A stretch of DNA of 64,000 nucleotides from CAIVAT01 sp037137455. Lineage in GTDB: Bacteria > Bacteroidota > Bacteroidia > Bacteroidales > FEN-979. Location of the stretch: contig JBAXKG010000009.1 in the NCBI GenBank assembly GCA_037137455.1, positions 3,691 through 67,690 of the forward strand. The letters run 5' to 3'. Positions within the stretch are counted from its first letter, which is position 1. Each line of letters starts with the position of its first letter. The notes beneath the pieces are model-generated. The model saw only the letters and a program-made list of their open reading frames with translations, was not told where the DNA came from and did not search any database. Shown one piece after another: positions 45,347 through 54,286 of this stretch. A program made the position numbers and the translations under genes.

Positions 45347-46138
45347 GTGAACTATTTTCTGAAGGTTATCGCTTTTCTTATGGTATTGTCTTCATCCGTG
45401 ATGGCTCAAACGGAGGATTTTACCGAATTTTCAGCTGACCGGCCGGGGGTTGCTACGCCTCCAGATGTTCTGTCTTCCGGAAAATTTCAGCTGGAGAATG
45501 GCATTCAGTATTCAAATTTTTTAACCGAGGATATACGCAATGAAAACTACTTGTTCAGTTCCCTGCTCGTGAGGTATGGGCTCATGAAGGGTGTTGAATT
45601 GCATTTGGAGACCAATTATGCTTATAACATTGAAAAAGACAGTTCAGGTACATCAGTTGATGCCGGGTTAACACCGTTGATTATTGGTACGAAAATCAAA
45701 ATCATAGGCCAGCATAAGGTGATTCCGAATTTGTCGTTCGTTTTTAATCTCACCTTGCCAATTTCCGGGAACAGGGAATTCACACCCAAAAATCCGGCTC
45801 CATCCTTTTACCTGCTGATGTCAAACAATCTGAGTGAGAAACTGAATCTTTGTTATAACTACGGAATTGCCTGGGATGGGAATTCGTCCATCCCGGTTCA
45901 TTTTTACGCCGTTTGCCTGGGAATCAGGCTGAACAACAAATGGAATGTCTTCGTTGAGGGCTACGGTTATTCCGCAGTCGATATTTTCTCATTATTTTAT
46001 ATGGACACCGGTCTCGCATACATGATCAATGACCATCTTCAGGCAGATGTCTCTCTGACAGGATCACTCAGTACCCCTTGTGATTTTTTTATGGCAGGTA
46101 TGGGGATTGCCTGGAAGATCCCAAAGAAAAAACGTTAG
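45347..46138 (+). CDS. Outer-membrane barrel, MetA-pathway phenol-degradation-like family
   Basis: The 263-residue protein uses a GTG start that gives a good signal peptide ending at VMAQTED (about 20). The mature part starts FSADRPGVATPPDVLSSGKFQLENG and continues with amphipathic strands (GLTPLIIGTKIKIIG, FVFNLTLPISGN) typical of the small barrel family annotated as phenol-degradation MetA or simply transporter. It ends in a short basic tail. It lies 24 bp after the ABC ATPase gene, so it may provide outer-membrane passage for the same substrate, although this is inference. Confidence 0.7.
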   Translation: MNYFLKVIAFLMVLSSSVMAQTEDFTEFSADRPGVATPPDVLSSGKFQLENGIQYSNFLTEDIRNENYLFSSLLVRYGLMKGVELHLETNYAYNIEKDSSGTSVDAGLTPLIIGTKIKIIGQHKVIPNLSFVFNLTLPISGNREFTPKNPAPSFYLLMSNNLSEKLNLCYNYGIAWDGNSSIPVHFYAVCLGIRLNNKWNVFVEGYGYSAVDIFSLFYMDTGLAYMINDHLQADVSLTGSLSTPCDFFMAGMGIAWKIPKKKR

Positions 46139-46288
46139 CTGGCTCCCCTTCCCCTGGAATCACGACCACATCATTGGTTCGGTCTAGGGAAAAGAGGCAT
46201 AAAGGCTGAAATCATTCTTCAGTTCGTTCACAAAAAACATCTTCAAAATATATTTCTTATTAACTTGCAGGGGCAAAAAATAAAAAAT

Positions 46289-46600
46289 ATGAAAAAGTCA
46301 ATTACTCTCAAAGGAGCTGGTATCACACTTTTACTCCTGGCTTTTATCGTAATCCTGTCAGGATGTGCGAATAAAGAATTGGTTACTGAATGTCTCAAAG
46401 GCCATACCTATGGTTTTTGGGGTGGATTGTGGCATGGCATAATTGCGCCAATCGATCTTATTGCAATGCTCTGGAGAAATGACGTCTCTGTTTTCGCTCA
46501 GAATAACAATGGCGCATGGTACGCATTTGGTTTCATGATCGGTAGCGGTGGATGGGGATTTCTCGGAGGCAACAGGGCTTCAAGGAGTTACAAAAGATAA
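46289..46600 (+). CDS. Small lipoprotein, conserved family of unknown function
   Basis: The 103-residue protein has a lipoprotein signal (IVILSGC, Cys at 26). Conserved-looking parts are HTYGFWGGLWHGIIAPIDL and VSVFAQNNNGAWYAFGFMIG, a pattern I recognise from a widespread small family without a known role. The second half may contain one or two short membrane-associated helices. It lies 150 bp after the barrel gene; the spacer shows no recognisable element. It is convergent with the amidase gene, 12 bp apart. Confidence 0.7.
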   Translation: MKKSITLKGAGITLLLLAFIVILSGCANKELVTECLKGHTYGFWGGLWHGIIAPIDLIAMLWRNDVSVFAQNNNGAWYAFGFMIGSGGWGFLGGNRASRSYKR

Positions 46601-46612
46601 TTGCTATCGATT

Positions 46613-48223
46613 TCAGTAGGTCAGGCTTTTCAGGAACAAGGGAGGTCGTCTGCATTTCGTGCCCTGTTCAAAGGCAAAGGCCATTTCGATCAAAACCGGT
46701 TCGCTCCAGGCCCTCCCGAAAAATGATATTCCTACCGGCAGCCCTTCGATCATTCCCATGGGCACTGTGATAGAAGGATACCCTGAAATGGCAGCCCATG
46801 AGGAGTTTCCGCCCAGGTACAGATCGCCATCGATCCAATCGGTCAGCCAGGCAGGCGCTCCTGTCGGAACAATCATGGCATCGAGACGATGGAGCTTCAT
46901 CAACCGGTCGACCCCATCCTCCCTAATACCTTTAAGCATCGCAGTAAGGGCCTTTTTATAATCAGGAGAGGCAAGGCTGCCTTTTGCTTCAGCTTCCATG
47001 AGCAACTGCTGATCGAAGAAACGCAATTCGACTGAATCGGACTTGTTAAAAGCAATCAGTTCGCGCAGGCTTTTCACCGGGGCATCCTTGCCAAGTGAAG
47101 CAAAATATTTATTAAGCCCGTCTTTAAATTCAAAGAGCATAACTTCGAAGGAAGCTTTCTCGATTTTTCCCTCAAGGGGATCATTCAACTCCACTACCTC
47201 GGCCCCCTGGCTTTTTATCATGGCAATAGCCCTATCCATAAGGGTATCAACTCTTGGATGAAATCCCATAGCGCTTTTTACCAAACCAATGCGCTTGCCT
47301 TTCAAACCATCTTTATTTAAAAAGCGGGTATAATCACGCTGATAATTACCTATTGACTGCAGCGTTTTATTGTCAGCGCTATCAATGCCTGTTAAGGCCC
47401 CCAGGCAAATAGCTGCATCAGTTACGGTTCTTGCCATCGGTCCGGGCGTATCCTGAGTAAAGGAGATTGGAATAACCCCCGAACGGCTTACCAACCCTAC
47501 CGTAGGCTTAATTCCAACAATGCCATTGTTGTTTGATGGACACACTATCGAGCCATTGGTTTCAGTACCGATTGCCACAACACAAAGATTAGCTGAGACG
47601 GCAACCCCTGAACCGGAACTTGACCCACAAGGATTACGATCAAGAACATACGGATTTTTTGTCTGGCCCCCGGCGCCGCTCCAACCGCTTGAGGATATCT
47701 TTGAACGGAAATTTGCCCATTCGCTCAGGTTCGATTTTCCAATAATCACAGCTCCTTCTTCACGCAGCTTATTGGCAACCCAACTGTCGGCAAGCGGAAA
47801 AGAATTTTTCAATGCAAGAGAACCGCCAGTGGTAGGCATTTTATCATGCGTATCGATGTTATCTTTTAGTATTACCGGAATGCCATGCATAGGGCCGCGT
47901 ATTTTCCCTGAAACCATTTCCCTGTCGAGTTCTTCGGCAATCGCCAGGGCATCAGGATTTACCATGATCACTGAATTGAGTTGCGGCCCATTGCGGTCGA
48001 TTGAGTCGATTCGAGCCAAATAACCCTTTACTACTGAAGTAATGGTAAACTTTCCTTCACGGTATCCCTGCTGTAACTGTTCAATTGTAATTTCTTCGAG
48101 CAACTGATTGATATTAATTTCATTTGTGGTTTTCTCTGGTTGCCGGCAGGAAAAAATTACAGACATAAGAATTGCTGAAAAAATCAACAAGGCACGATTG
48201 ATGGTGATGTAACGATTTTTCAT
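46613..48223 (-). CDS. Amidase-signature lipoprotein
   Basis: The 536-residue enzyme has a lipoprotein signal (SVIFSC, Cys at about 26) and an amidase-signature fold. The catalytic triad is visible as Lys in IPVILKDNIDT (about 118), the cis-Ser in CGSSSGSGVAVSANL (about 196-200) and the nucleophile Ser in GTETNGSIVCPS (about 220). The best guess is a periplasmic amide or peptide-amide hydrolase; it is not GatA, which is cytosolic. It is the last gene of an operon with DUF5723 and an unknown lipoprotein. Confidence 0.88.
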   Translation of the reverse strand: MKNRYITINRALLIFSAILMSVIFSCRQPEKTTNEININQLLEEITIEQLQQGYREGKFTITSVVKGYLARIDSIDRNGPQLNSVIMVNPDALAIAEELDREMVSGKIRGPMHGIPVILKDNIDTHDKMPTTGGSLALKNSFPLADSWVANKLREEGAVIIGKSNLSEWANFRSKISSSGWSGAGGQTKNPYVLDRNPCGSSSGSGVAVSANLCVVAIGTETNGSIVCPSNNNGIVGIKPTVGLVSRSGVIPISFTQDTPGPMARTVTDAAICLGALTGIDSADNKTLQSIGNYQRDYTRFLNKDGLKGKRIGLVKSAMGFHPRVDTLMDRAIAMIKSQGAEVVELNDPLEGKIEKASFEVMLFEFKDGLNKYFASLGKDAPVKSLRELIAFNKSDSVELRFFDQQLLMEAEAKGSLASPDYKKALTAMLKGIREDGVDRLMKLHRLDAMIVPTGAPAWLTDWIDGDLYLGGNSSWAAISGYPSITVPMGMIEGLPVGISFFGRAWSEPVLIEMAFAFEQGTKCRRPPLFLKSLTY

Positions 48224-48233
48224 AATTACTGGT

Positions 48234-49670
48234 TTATTTCTGTGTTTCTGTAGTATTTTCTTCTTTTAGGGCCTCAGACTTCTTATTATACCAACGGCTC
48301 CGGCCAAATACAAGGTTGATTCCAAAATGTGTATTTGAGTACCTTGTGGTTGTTAACTGTGCAATACCCAAAACATTGTCGGTAAGAATATAGAGTTGAA
48401 TGGGCCCGGCATTTAATGCAAAACCAAATGCAAAATTTGTATAACTGTTTGTGGCTATTGAATAACCCGCCATAAGTGAGAAAGCTTTTCCGAATTCACG
48501 AGTATAATTTAGTGTAAATGAGGGAATTAAATTACCTTTAAAAATATCACAGCGTATCAACGCACCAAAATGATCTTTGGGAGTCAGGCTGAAAATTCCC
48601 GACAGGTATATCTTTGGGATCAGTGAAGAACGGTAATTTTCATAAGTCACCCTTAGCCCCAGGTTCTTTTTTAACGAATCGATGACTTCGTTTAGTTGAT
48701 CTTCGAATTTTGAAGAATCGTTAAACATGCGGCCAATGTCGATACCATTAAAAGTGTAGGATGACGTTTCTTTGTTCGTCACGATGTTCCTGACTCCGGT
48801 TTTCCAATTTATAAATCCCAGATCGGTAACACTAAGCCCCAGTGTAATTTTTTCGTTTGGCATATATTGCATCCCGAGATCAAAGGCATATCCGGTATTG
48901 TTGAATGACATCAGGCTCTTCAGGTAATCCTGGCCATTTATATTGAAGCCCAAACTATCACCTGTTCCAGGTAAGGCTCCCGGAATGGACGTATTAATTT
49001 CGATGTCAGTATTAACCTTTATAGAGAACTCATCCGGACTATAAAGGCTTATGTCGGTATTTTTTGTATCGATATTCAACATTCCAACCAAATATTTTGC
49101 CCGGAACCCTGCGGTAAAATGATTATTTATTACATATGAAAATCCAAGGGCCAATTCATGGTAATGATTTACATTTATGTCAAAACCCCCAGCATTTACA
49201 GAGGTTCCCAGATACTGGGCATTTCCATTTATCAATAATGACATAAATTCTTTTGGGTACATAATGTCGCTATTGAATTTCTCACTCAGGTTAATAGTGA
49301 TGAATGCCTGTTTAACCCTGAACCCGAAAGTAAGGAATTCGTTTTCGAACTCCGTTAAAAAATAATTTTTGGTCTTTAAAGTATTCAATAAAGCCCTGGT
49401 ATCCAGGTAAACCGAATCATTCGCTTTGGTTATAAAAATATCCTTATAATGAAATGGGGTGTTTTTCATTTCAACTTTCAGCGATGACAATGCGGGAAGG
49501 CCAATATAAAAACTGTAGGGGGGAACAATGGCTGGATTTATATAACCGGATTGCGGTACGACTCTTAAAAAATTAATATTTCTTCCTTGCTGGGCAATAA
49601 CTGATGTGCAGCTAAACATAACCAAGGCAAAAACCGCAAGATTCCTTATCGAACATTTTCTTGTTATCAT
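48234..49670 (-). CDS. DUF5723 outer-membrane barrel protein
   Basis: The 478-residue exported protein has a signal peptide (VFALVMFSCTSVIAQQ) and starts INFLRVVPQSGYINPAIVPPYSFYIGLP, as expected for DUF5723. The rest is a series of amphipathic strands with glycines and aromatics (LALGFSYVINNHFTAGFRAKY, ITLGLSVTDLGFINWK), indicating an outer-membrane barrel. The function is unknown. It is 12 bp from the lipoprotein gene upstream and 10 bp from the amidase gene downstream. Confidence 0.8.
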   Translation of the reverse strand: MITRKCSIRNLAVFALVMFSCTSVIAQQGRNINFLRVVPQSGYINPAIVPPYSFYIGLPALSSLKVEMKNTPFHYKDIFITKANDSVYLDTRALLNTLKTKNYFLTEFENEFLTFGFRVKQAFITINLSEKFNSDIMYPKEFMSLLINGNAQYLGTSVNAGGFDINVNHYHELALGFSYVINNHFTAGFRAKYLVGMLNIDTKNTDISLYSPDEFSIKVNTDIEINTSIPGALPGTGDSLGFNINGQDYLKSLMSFNNTGYAFDLGMQYMPNEKITLGLSVTDLGFINWKTGVRNIVTNKETSSYTFNGIDIGRMFNDSSKFEDQLNEVIDSLKKNLGLRVTYENYRSSLIPKIYLSGIFSLTPKDHFGALIRCDIFKGNLIPSFTLNYTREFGKAFSLMAGYSIATNSYTNFAFGFALNAGPIQLYILTDNVLGIAQLTTTRYSNTHFGINLVFGRSRWYNKKSEALKEENTTETQK

Positions 49671-49682
49671 ATCGGGTTCATC

Positions 49683-51347
49683 TTAGTTTTGGGTACCAAA
49701 TTGAAGTTTGGCTGCCATTTGAACATCGAGCCAATCGTCTACATATATTTTTACCAGATCTGACTTATAAGTTGACATCTTAGCTTTGATCAATAAAAAT
49801 TTCGACTGTCTCAGCCTTTCCAGATCAGCAGCCAGGAATGGATCAGGAGAAAAAATAAATGGTTCAATAGGAGGTTTATCTATGACCCTGTAATCGGGCG
49901 GGCCACTCACGGGTGCAGCAACTATGATATTGTGATTTTTTCCTGAAAAGAGAGAATCGAGGATTTTGTAATTCTGGTCGGCAAAATAGATCTGGAGTTC
50001 AGCATCAAGAGGAAAGTGATTCAAAGTACGAACTTTAAATTCAACCATTTTAGCCTGACTTGGGATATCGAAGTTGAAATTCACAGTATCCTCAATGAAG
50101 AAGCCACTAATTGATCCGAAAAGTGGTAATTTTAATTTTAAATCAACTGCCAATCGGCTGGTATCCAAAATAAAGTTTTGATAGGCGCCATTGTTGGCCG
50201 GGTTCGATTTGCCGATCACATTAAAATAGATGTACTCAGGCGACATATTAATGGCATCGATAATATTTGAATTATTTTCACCGAATTGAAATGTTGTATC
50301 AATTTTAATACCAATGTGATTTATATCCGGAGAGGGAATCACGAGTGGATTGGGGAACAGCGGGTGATCGGCAATATCAACAGTGTATGGAGGATTTTTA
50401 GCTGAAAAAGCCAATAAATCCAGAAAATTCAATTCGATAGGCATACCAATCGAATTGGAGGTTTTCATAAACATATCGATCTCTTCCAGATGGATGCCGC
50501 CTTGTATGGAATTCTTGAAAAGGCTCAGCGTCAAGGTGTCAACCAATGGAAATTCATACTTACCGAGAAAACCAAATAATTTCGAAAATTTAATGTTTAC
50601 CAGATCACATTTTGCACTAAAAGTATATGGTGAAAGATTTGGGTTACTGTCGCCATAAACTGCAATACGAATATTAGCATTTATCTCGTTGGTGTGTCCG
50701 GGAGAATTATCGAGGAGTATATTAAATCCGGAGAAATCAAGGTTTACATTATTCTCAACCGGCAATGTGCCTGAATAATCAAGCGCCAGAGTGGTTTTAA
50801 ACATTTTTCCATTTTTTGTAGCGTTAGGAATAGAAATTGAAACCTTTGCTTTATGATTAATTTGAGAAAAAATATTTATTTTCATCAACGCTGATTTAAC
50901 TAATATACTATCGAGGCGTTGCCCTTCCTGAGCCAGAGAAAATGAATACGGCGTTGAAAATTCATTTATTACCGAATCAAAAGGGAGAACAATTATAAAG
51001 AGTGCGCTTGACTCAAACTTAATAATTTTTTGGTCGGGAATCAAAAAAAACTGCTGAGCATTTTCCGAAAACAAACGTGCTGCATATTCAAGAGTCAGCA
51101 TGTGAGTTAATGAATCTTCAACAAAAATATTGTTTCCCTTTTTCAGGATATCGAGCAATGAAAGTTTTGAATGAATCAACGGAATTGCCCAGGTGGGCGA
51201 CCACTCCGGATCGCTCATCTTACTGAAATTGAAATCATTTTTATTACAAGATTGGGAAAAACCCAAAATAATCACACTGAAGATTACTCCCAAAAATACG
51301 AACCAGCCTCTCCGGGATCCTGACAATTTATTAACTTGTATTTTCAT
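49683..51347 (-). CDS. Lipoprotein of unknown function
   Basis: The 554-residue protein has a lipoprotein signal (ILGFSQSC, Cys at about 34) followed by a conserved-looking start, DPEWSPTWAIPLIHSKLSLL. The rest is beta-rich and shows no motif I recognise. An upstream in-frame TTG (51362) is an alternative, but the ATG at 51347 gives the usual signal peptide length. It heads the three-gene operon with DUF5723 and the amidase. Confidence 0.6.
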   Translation of the reverse strand: MKIQVNKLSGSRRGWFVFLGVIFSVIILGFSQSCNKNDFNFSKMSDPEWSPTWAIPLIHSKLSLLDILKKGNNIFVEDSLTHMLTLEYAARLFSENAQQFFLIPDQKIIKFESSALFIIVLPFDSVINEFSTPYSFSLAQEGQRLDSILVKSALMKINIFSQINHKAKVSISIPNATKNGKMFKTTLALDYSGTLPVENNVNLDFSGFNILLDNSPGHTNEINANIRIAVYGDSNPNLSPYTFSAKCDLVNIKFSKLFGFLGKYEFPLVDTLTLSLFKNSIQGGIHLEEIDMFMKTSNSIGMPIELNFLDLLAFSAKNPPYTVDIADHPLFPNPLVIPSPDINHIGIKIDTTFQFGENNSNIIDAINMSPEYIYFNVIGKSNPANNGAYQNFILDTSRLAVDLKLKLPLFGSISGFFIEDTVNFNFDIPSQAKMVEFKVRTLNHFPLDAELQIYFADQNYKILDSLFSGKNHNIIVAAPVSGPPDYRVIDKPPIEPFIFSPDPFLAADLERLRQSKFLLIKAKMSTYKSDLVKIYVDDWLDVQMAAKLQFGTQN

Positions 51348-51362
51348 TTTTATGTGATTCAA

Positions 51363-51698
51363 TAGGGAGTGTCTTAATATTAATGAGTAATTCCAGTATG
51401 AAAAGCAATGATAAAATTAATAATTTGTCTGAGATTCCAAAGTACCTTAATGTTATGATTATAATATGCTAAAAATAAATCGATGGCTTCTCATCGAAAA
51501 ACATTCCGGGAGATTGAAAAACGATTTTGAAAAATCTGCAATCGAAAAACACCAGGGTATCAGTCCGCTCTATAACTATTTTTTAGCATTTATCAGGAAA
51601 AGTCAATTTTTGATTTGCATAATGGCCAAATAGTCAGGGACGATTTTCTTTTTGTCAGCTAACGACCAGAAAAAAACCCAGAGTTTAATGTAAACGCA
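51363..51698. other. Gene-poor AT-rich interval
   Basis: This 336-bp stretch is the longest without a supported gene. It contains a plus-strand ORF of 55 codons (51466-51633, ATG to TAG) with no recognisable domain and no promoter box, and the short repeat ATCGAAAAACA occurring twice near 51500 and 51541. No RNA fold or terminator is evident. It should hold the promoter for the minus-strand lipoprotein operon, but no perfect -7 box was seen. Confidence 0.5.
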
Positions 51699-52382
51699 TT
51701 AATAGTATTTATCGTGTTTGATATTGCCCTTTTTGTCATAATAGGTCCACTTACCGGTCTTTTTACCATTTTCAAAATATCCTTCGAATTCCTTTTGTCC
51801 ATTTTTCTGATATTTCACAACAGGTCCTGTATATGGCACGCCATCGAGGAATTTGGTAGGGCCGCCCTTTAGTCTTTCATATGATACCGGTTCCTGTCTT
51901 TTTTGCACTTGTGATTCGCGTGCCCGGGATACAACAGGTTTGGATTGCACTGGCGTTACAACAGGTTTTTCTTCCGTAACCGCTACCGGTACTATGGTAT
52001 CGCGTTTCACAGAATCGGCTAATGTTCCCTCATTCGAAAATAACTTACCGTATTTATACATTTCCAGCGCCTGTTGCTGTCCGTTGTCTTTCCAATATGT
52101 CCATGAACCATCCTTGACACCTTCTTTAAAAGTTCCCTCCATTTTCTTTTGTCCATTGGGGTAATAAGAAATCCACAAACCCACACGTAAACCTTCAACA
52201 ATCCTTCCTTCCAGTTCAACTTTCCCATTATTGTACTGGATCACATCCCCGGTAAAGGGCTTGTCTTTATTTATGAGATAATACATGCCATTGCGGTCTT
52301 GCAACTGGCTGAAATTGACCTTTTCAGAGGAACAGGCAAAAAGGAATACCAGAATGCCTGTAATGAGGAAAATCTTTTTCAT
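51699..52382 (-). CDS. MORN-repeat lipoprotein (YwqK-like)
   Basis: The 227-residue protein has a lipoprotein signal (LVFLFAC, Cys at 17) and MORN-variant repeats of the YwqK type. Repeats are YYPNGQKKMEGTFKEGVKDGSWTYW in the first half and YQKNGQKEFEGYFENGKKTGKWTYY in the second, joined by a Val/Pro/Lys-rich linker (about 130-175). Proteins with these repeats are often labelled toxin-antitoxin YwqK family antitoxins, but nothing here supports a toxin-antitoxin role. Confidence 0.75.
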   Translation of the reverse strand: MKKIFLITGILVFLFACSSEKVNFSQLQDRNGMYYLINKDKPFTGDVIQYNNGKVELEGRIVEGLRVGLWISYYPNGQKKMEGTFKEGVKDGSWTYWKDNGQQQALEMYKYGKLFSNEGTLADSVKRDTIVPVAVTEEKPVVTPVQSKPVVSRARESQVQKRQEPVSYERLKGGPTKFLDGVPYTGPVVKYQKNGQKEFEGYFENGKKTGKWTYYDKKGNIKHDKYY

Positions 52383-52401
52383 AGAGGATCGTTTTTGAGT
52401 T

Positions 52402-52409
52402 CAAACTTA
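52402..52409 (-). promoter_or_regulatory. -7 box for the MORN-repeat gene
   Basis: The minus strand reads TAAGTTTG, 19 bp before the ATG at 52382. Confidence 0.45.
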
Positions 52410-52512
52410 CAATTTTTTTTTAACCTTTTGTCGATTTTCATTTTTTTGTTGTAAATTTACCCATTAATTCATGATATAAATCCAAATAATATTAACCAAA
52501 AAAATCATCATT

Positions 52513-52914
52513 ATGAAAAAATTTAATTTTTTATTTGTAATCGGGGTTCTTCTTTTAAGCGCCACCTTAATCGTTTCTTCCGGTTGCAAGAAAGCGACAG
52601 AAGATCCTACCCCTACTCCATCAGCTCCATCCTTTGTTGTCACATCCCAGCCCAACGGTACAGATTATTTCTTTATCTGGTGTTTTTGTTCTACAAACGA
52701 TATAATGTTGACCAAGGTCCTCATTAAAGATCCGTTTAATATTACATACACCTATACAGGAAATCAGCAGTTGTGGATTAAAGATGAATTAATTGCTTTT
52801 CCGGATACCTATCCCAAATCATCAGGCACCTGGAGGTTGACTTTCTACGGTACTATTGTTGGCGGCAGTGCTTTTGTTTCAAATGCCCAGTTGACTATTA
52901 CAGCGAAAAAGTGA
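52513..52914 (+). CDS. Small lipoprotein of unknown function
   Basis: The 133-residue protein has a lipoprotein signal (LIVSSGC, Cys at about 25) followed by a Thr/Pro linker (EDPTPTPSAPS). The mature domain of about 90 residues is beta-rich, compatible with an Ig-like fold. No family is recognised. A strong intrinsic terminator follows 16 bp after the stop codon, so it is probably a single-gene transcript. Confidence 0.6.
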   Translation: MKKFNFLFVIGVLLLSATLIVSSGCKKATEDPTPTPSAPSFVVTSQPNGTDYFFIWCFCSTNDIMLTKVLIKDPFNITYTYTGNQQLWIKDELIAFPDTYPKSSGTWRLTFYGTIVGGSAFVSNAQLTITAKK

Positions 52915-52930
52915 AGTACTCTAAATTTAT

Positions 52931-52966
52931 AAAAAGGCTTTCTCCTGAAAAGAAGAAAGCCTTTTT
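52931..52966 (+). terminator. Intrinsic terminator after the small lipoprotein gene
   Basis: A perfect 13-bp stem, AAAAAGGCTTTCT pairing with AGAAAGCCTTTTT, encloses a 10-base loop and ends in a T-rich run. It separates the lipoprotein gene from hydF. Confidence 0.85.
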
Positions 52967-53020
52967 ATATTTATGGCCCCAAGGGAAAAGAAATATACCC
53001 TGAATTATTAATTGAATGTT

Positions 53021-54238
53021 ATGGCCAAAGCTCGCGACACCAAGCCTCACATAGGTATCTTCGGAAGAAGAAACAACGGAAAGAGCTCCCTTATCAATGC
53101 TCTCACGGGGCAGGATATTGCAATCGTTTCGGAGGTTTCGGGTACAACTACCGATCCGGTTAAAAAATCGATCGAGATTGCCGGGATCGGTCCGTTAGTG
53201 ATGATCGATACCGCGGGAATCGATGACAGTGGTGAATTAGGGCTAAAACGTGTTGGCAAAACCAGAGATGTCCTGAAAATTATCGACATGGCCATCATGC
53301 TTATTTCTCACAACGAATTTGATGAAGCCGAGAAAAACCTGGTCATCGATTTTCAGGACAACGACCTTCCCTTTTTCATTATCCATAACAAATCTGATGA
53401 AGAGGAGATATCGCCTGCATTATCTGCTTTGATTCAAAACAATTATGGCGTTCCGGTAGTTGGATTCAACGCTCTTGATCCAAAAACGGTTGCAATTGAT
53501 GCGGTGACCAGATTGATCAGGGAAACAATTCCCGAAACCGCTTTCCTCAAGCAAAACCTGGTTGGCGATCTCATCTCCGGTGGCGATTTGGTACTTCTGA
53601 TAACTCCCATCGACACCGAAGCGCCCGAAGGCCGGATGATCCTTCCCCAGATGCAGGTAATCCGCGATGTACTTGATCATGATGGCATTGTTGTGGTTTG
53701 CAAAGAAAGTGAGGTGGCTGAATTTATTAAGAAGATGAACCCAAAACCGGTGTTGGTTATTACTGACAGTCAGGTATTTCCTAAGGCCGATGCGGCCATA
53801 CCTGCAGATATTCCGCTCACCAGCTTCAGCATTGTATTGGCACGACAGAAAGGCGATTTTGCCAACTACCTCAAAGGGACGCCCCATTTGTCGAAGCTTC
53901 GCGATGGCGATCGCCTGCTGATCCTTGAATCATGCACCCATCATGTTACTTGCGATGACATCGGCCGGATAAAAATTCCAAAGTGGTTGTGCGATTTTTC
54001 AGGAAAAAGCCTGGAATTTGATGTTGTGGCCGGACTGAACAAAATTAATCGCTCTATCACCGATTATGCTATGGTTATTCAGTGCGGCGGATGCATGATA
54101 ACCCGCAAACAGATCGGCAACCGGCTCAAACCTGCCATCGATGCCGGCATCCCTGTAACCAACTATGGTATGACCATAGCCTATGTTCACGGTATATTTA
54201 ACCGTGCCATAGCTCCGTTTATGAAAGAGTCAGACTGA
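53021..54238 (+). CDS. hydF: [FeFe]-hydrogenase maturation GTPase HydF
   Basis: HydF is the scaffold on which the 2Fe subcluster of [FeFe]-hydrogenase is assembled. The 405-residue protein has a TrmE-like GTPase domain with P-loop GRRNNGKSS (15-23), DTAGID (63-68) and NKSD (123-126). The C-terminal cluster-binding domain shows C305-x-H307 and C355-GG-C358, matching the CxH...CxxC pattern of HydF. hydE, hydG and the hydrogenase are not in the window. An upstream in-frame TTG (53012) is less likely than the ATG. Presence of HydF suggests a fermentative or anaerobic lifestyle. Confidence 0.93.
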   Translation: MAKARDTKPHIGIFGRRNNGKSSLINALTGQDIAIVSEVSGTTTDPVKKSIEIAGIGPLVMIDTAGIDDSGELGLKRVGKTRDVLKIIDMAIMLISHNEFDEAEKNLVIDFQDNDLPFFIIHNKSDEEEISPALSALIQNNYGVPVVGFNALDPKTVAIDAVTRLIRETIPETAFLKQNLVGDLISGGDLVLLITPIDTEAPEGRMILPQMQVIRDVLDHDGIVVVCKESEVAEFIKKMNPKPVLVITDSQVFPKADAAIPADIPLTSFSIVLARQKGDFANYLKGTPHLSKLRDGDRLLILESCTHHVTCDDIGRIKIPKWLCDFSGKSLEFDVVAGLNKINRSITDYAMVIQCGGCMITRKQIGNRLKPAIDAGIPVTNYGMTIAYVHGIFNRAIAPFMKESD

Positions 54239-54286
54239 TCCTGTTGATTTTCTCAATGAATCGCTTTCAATTTAATGTTTCACGTT

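Noticed and set aside
51466..51633. 55-codon plus-strand ORF in the longest intergenic interval
   Set aside because: No promoter box, no recognisable domain or signal peptide, and the length is easily reached by chance; kept only as a note in the interval entry.
51699..52382. YwqK-like protein as part of a toxin-antitoxin system
   Set aside because: There is no toxin-like neighbour, and MORN-variant lipoproteins of this kind are common in Bacteroidota without any known toxin.
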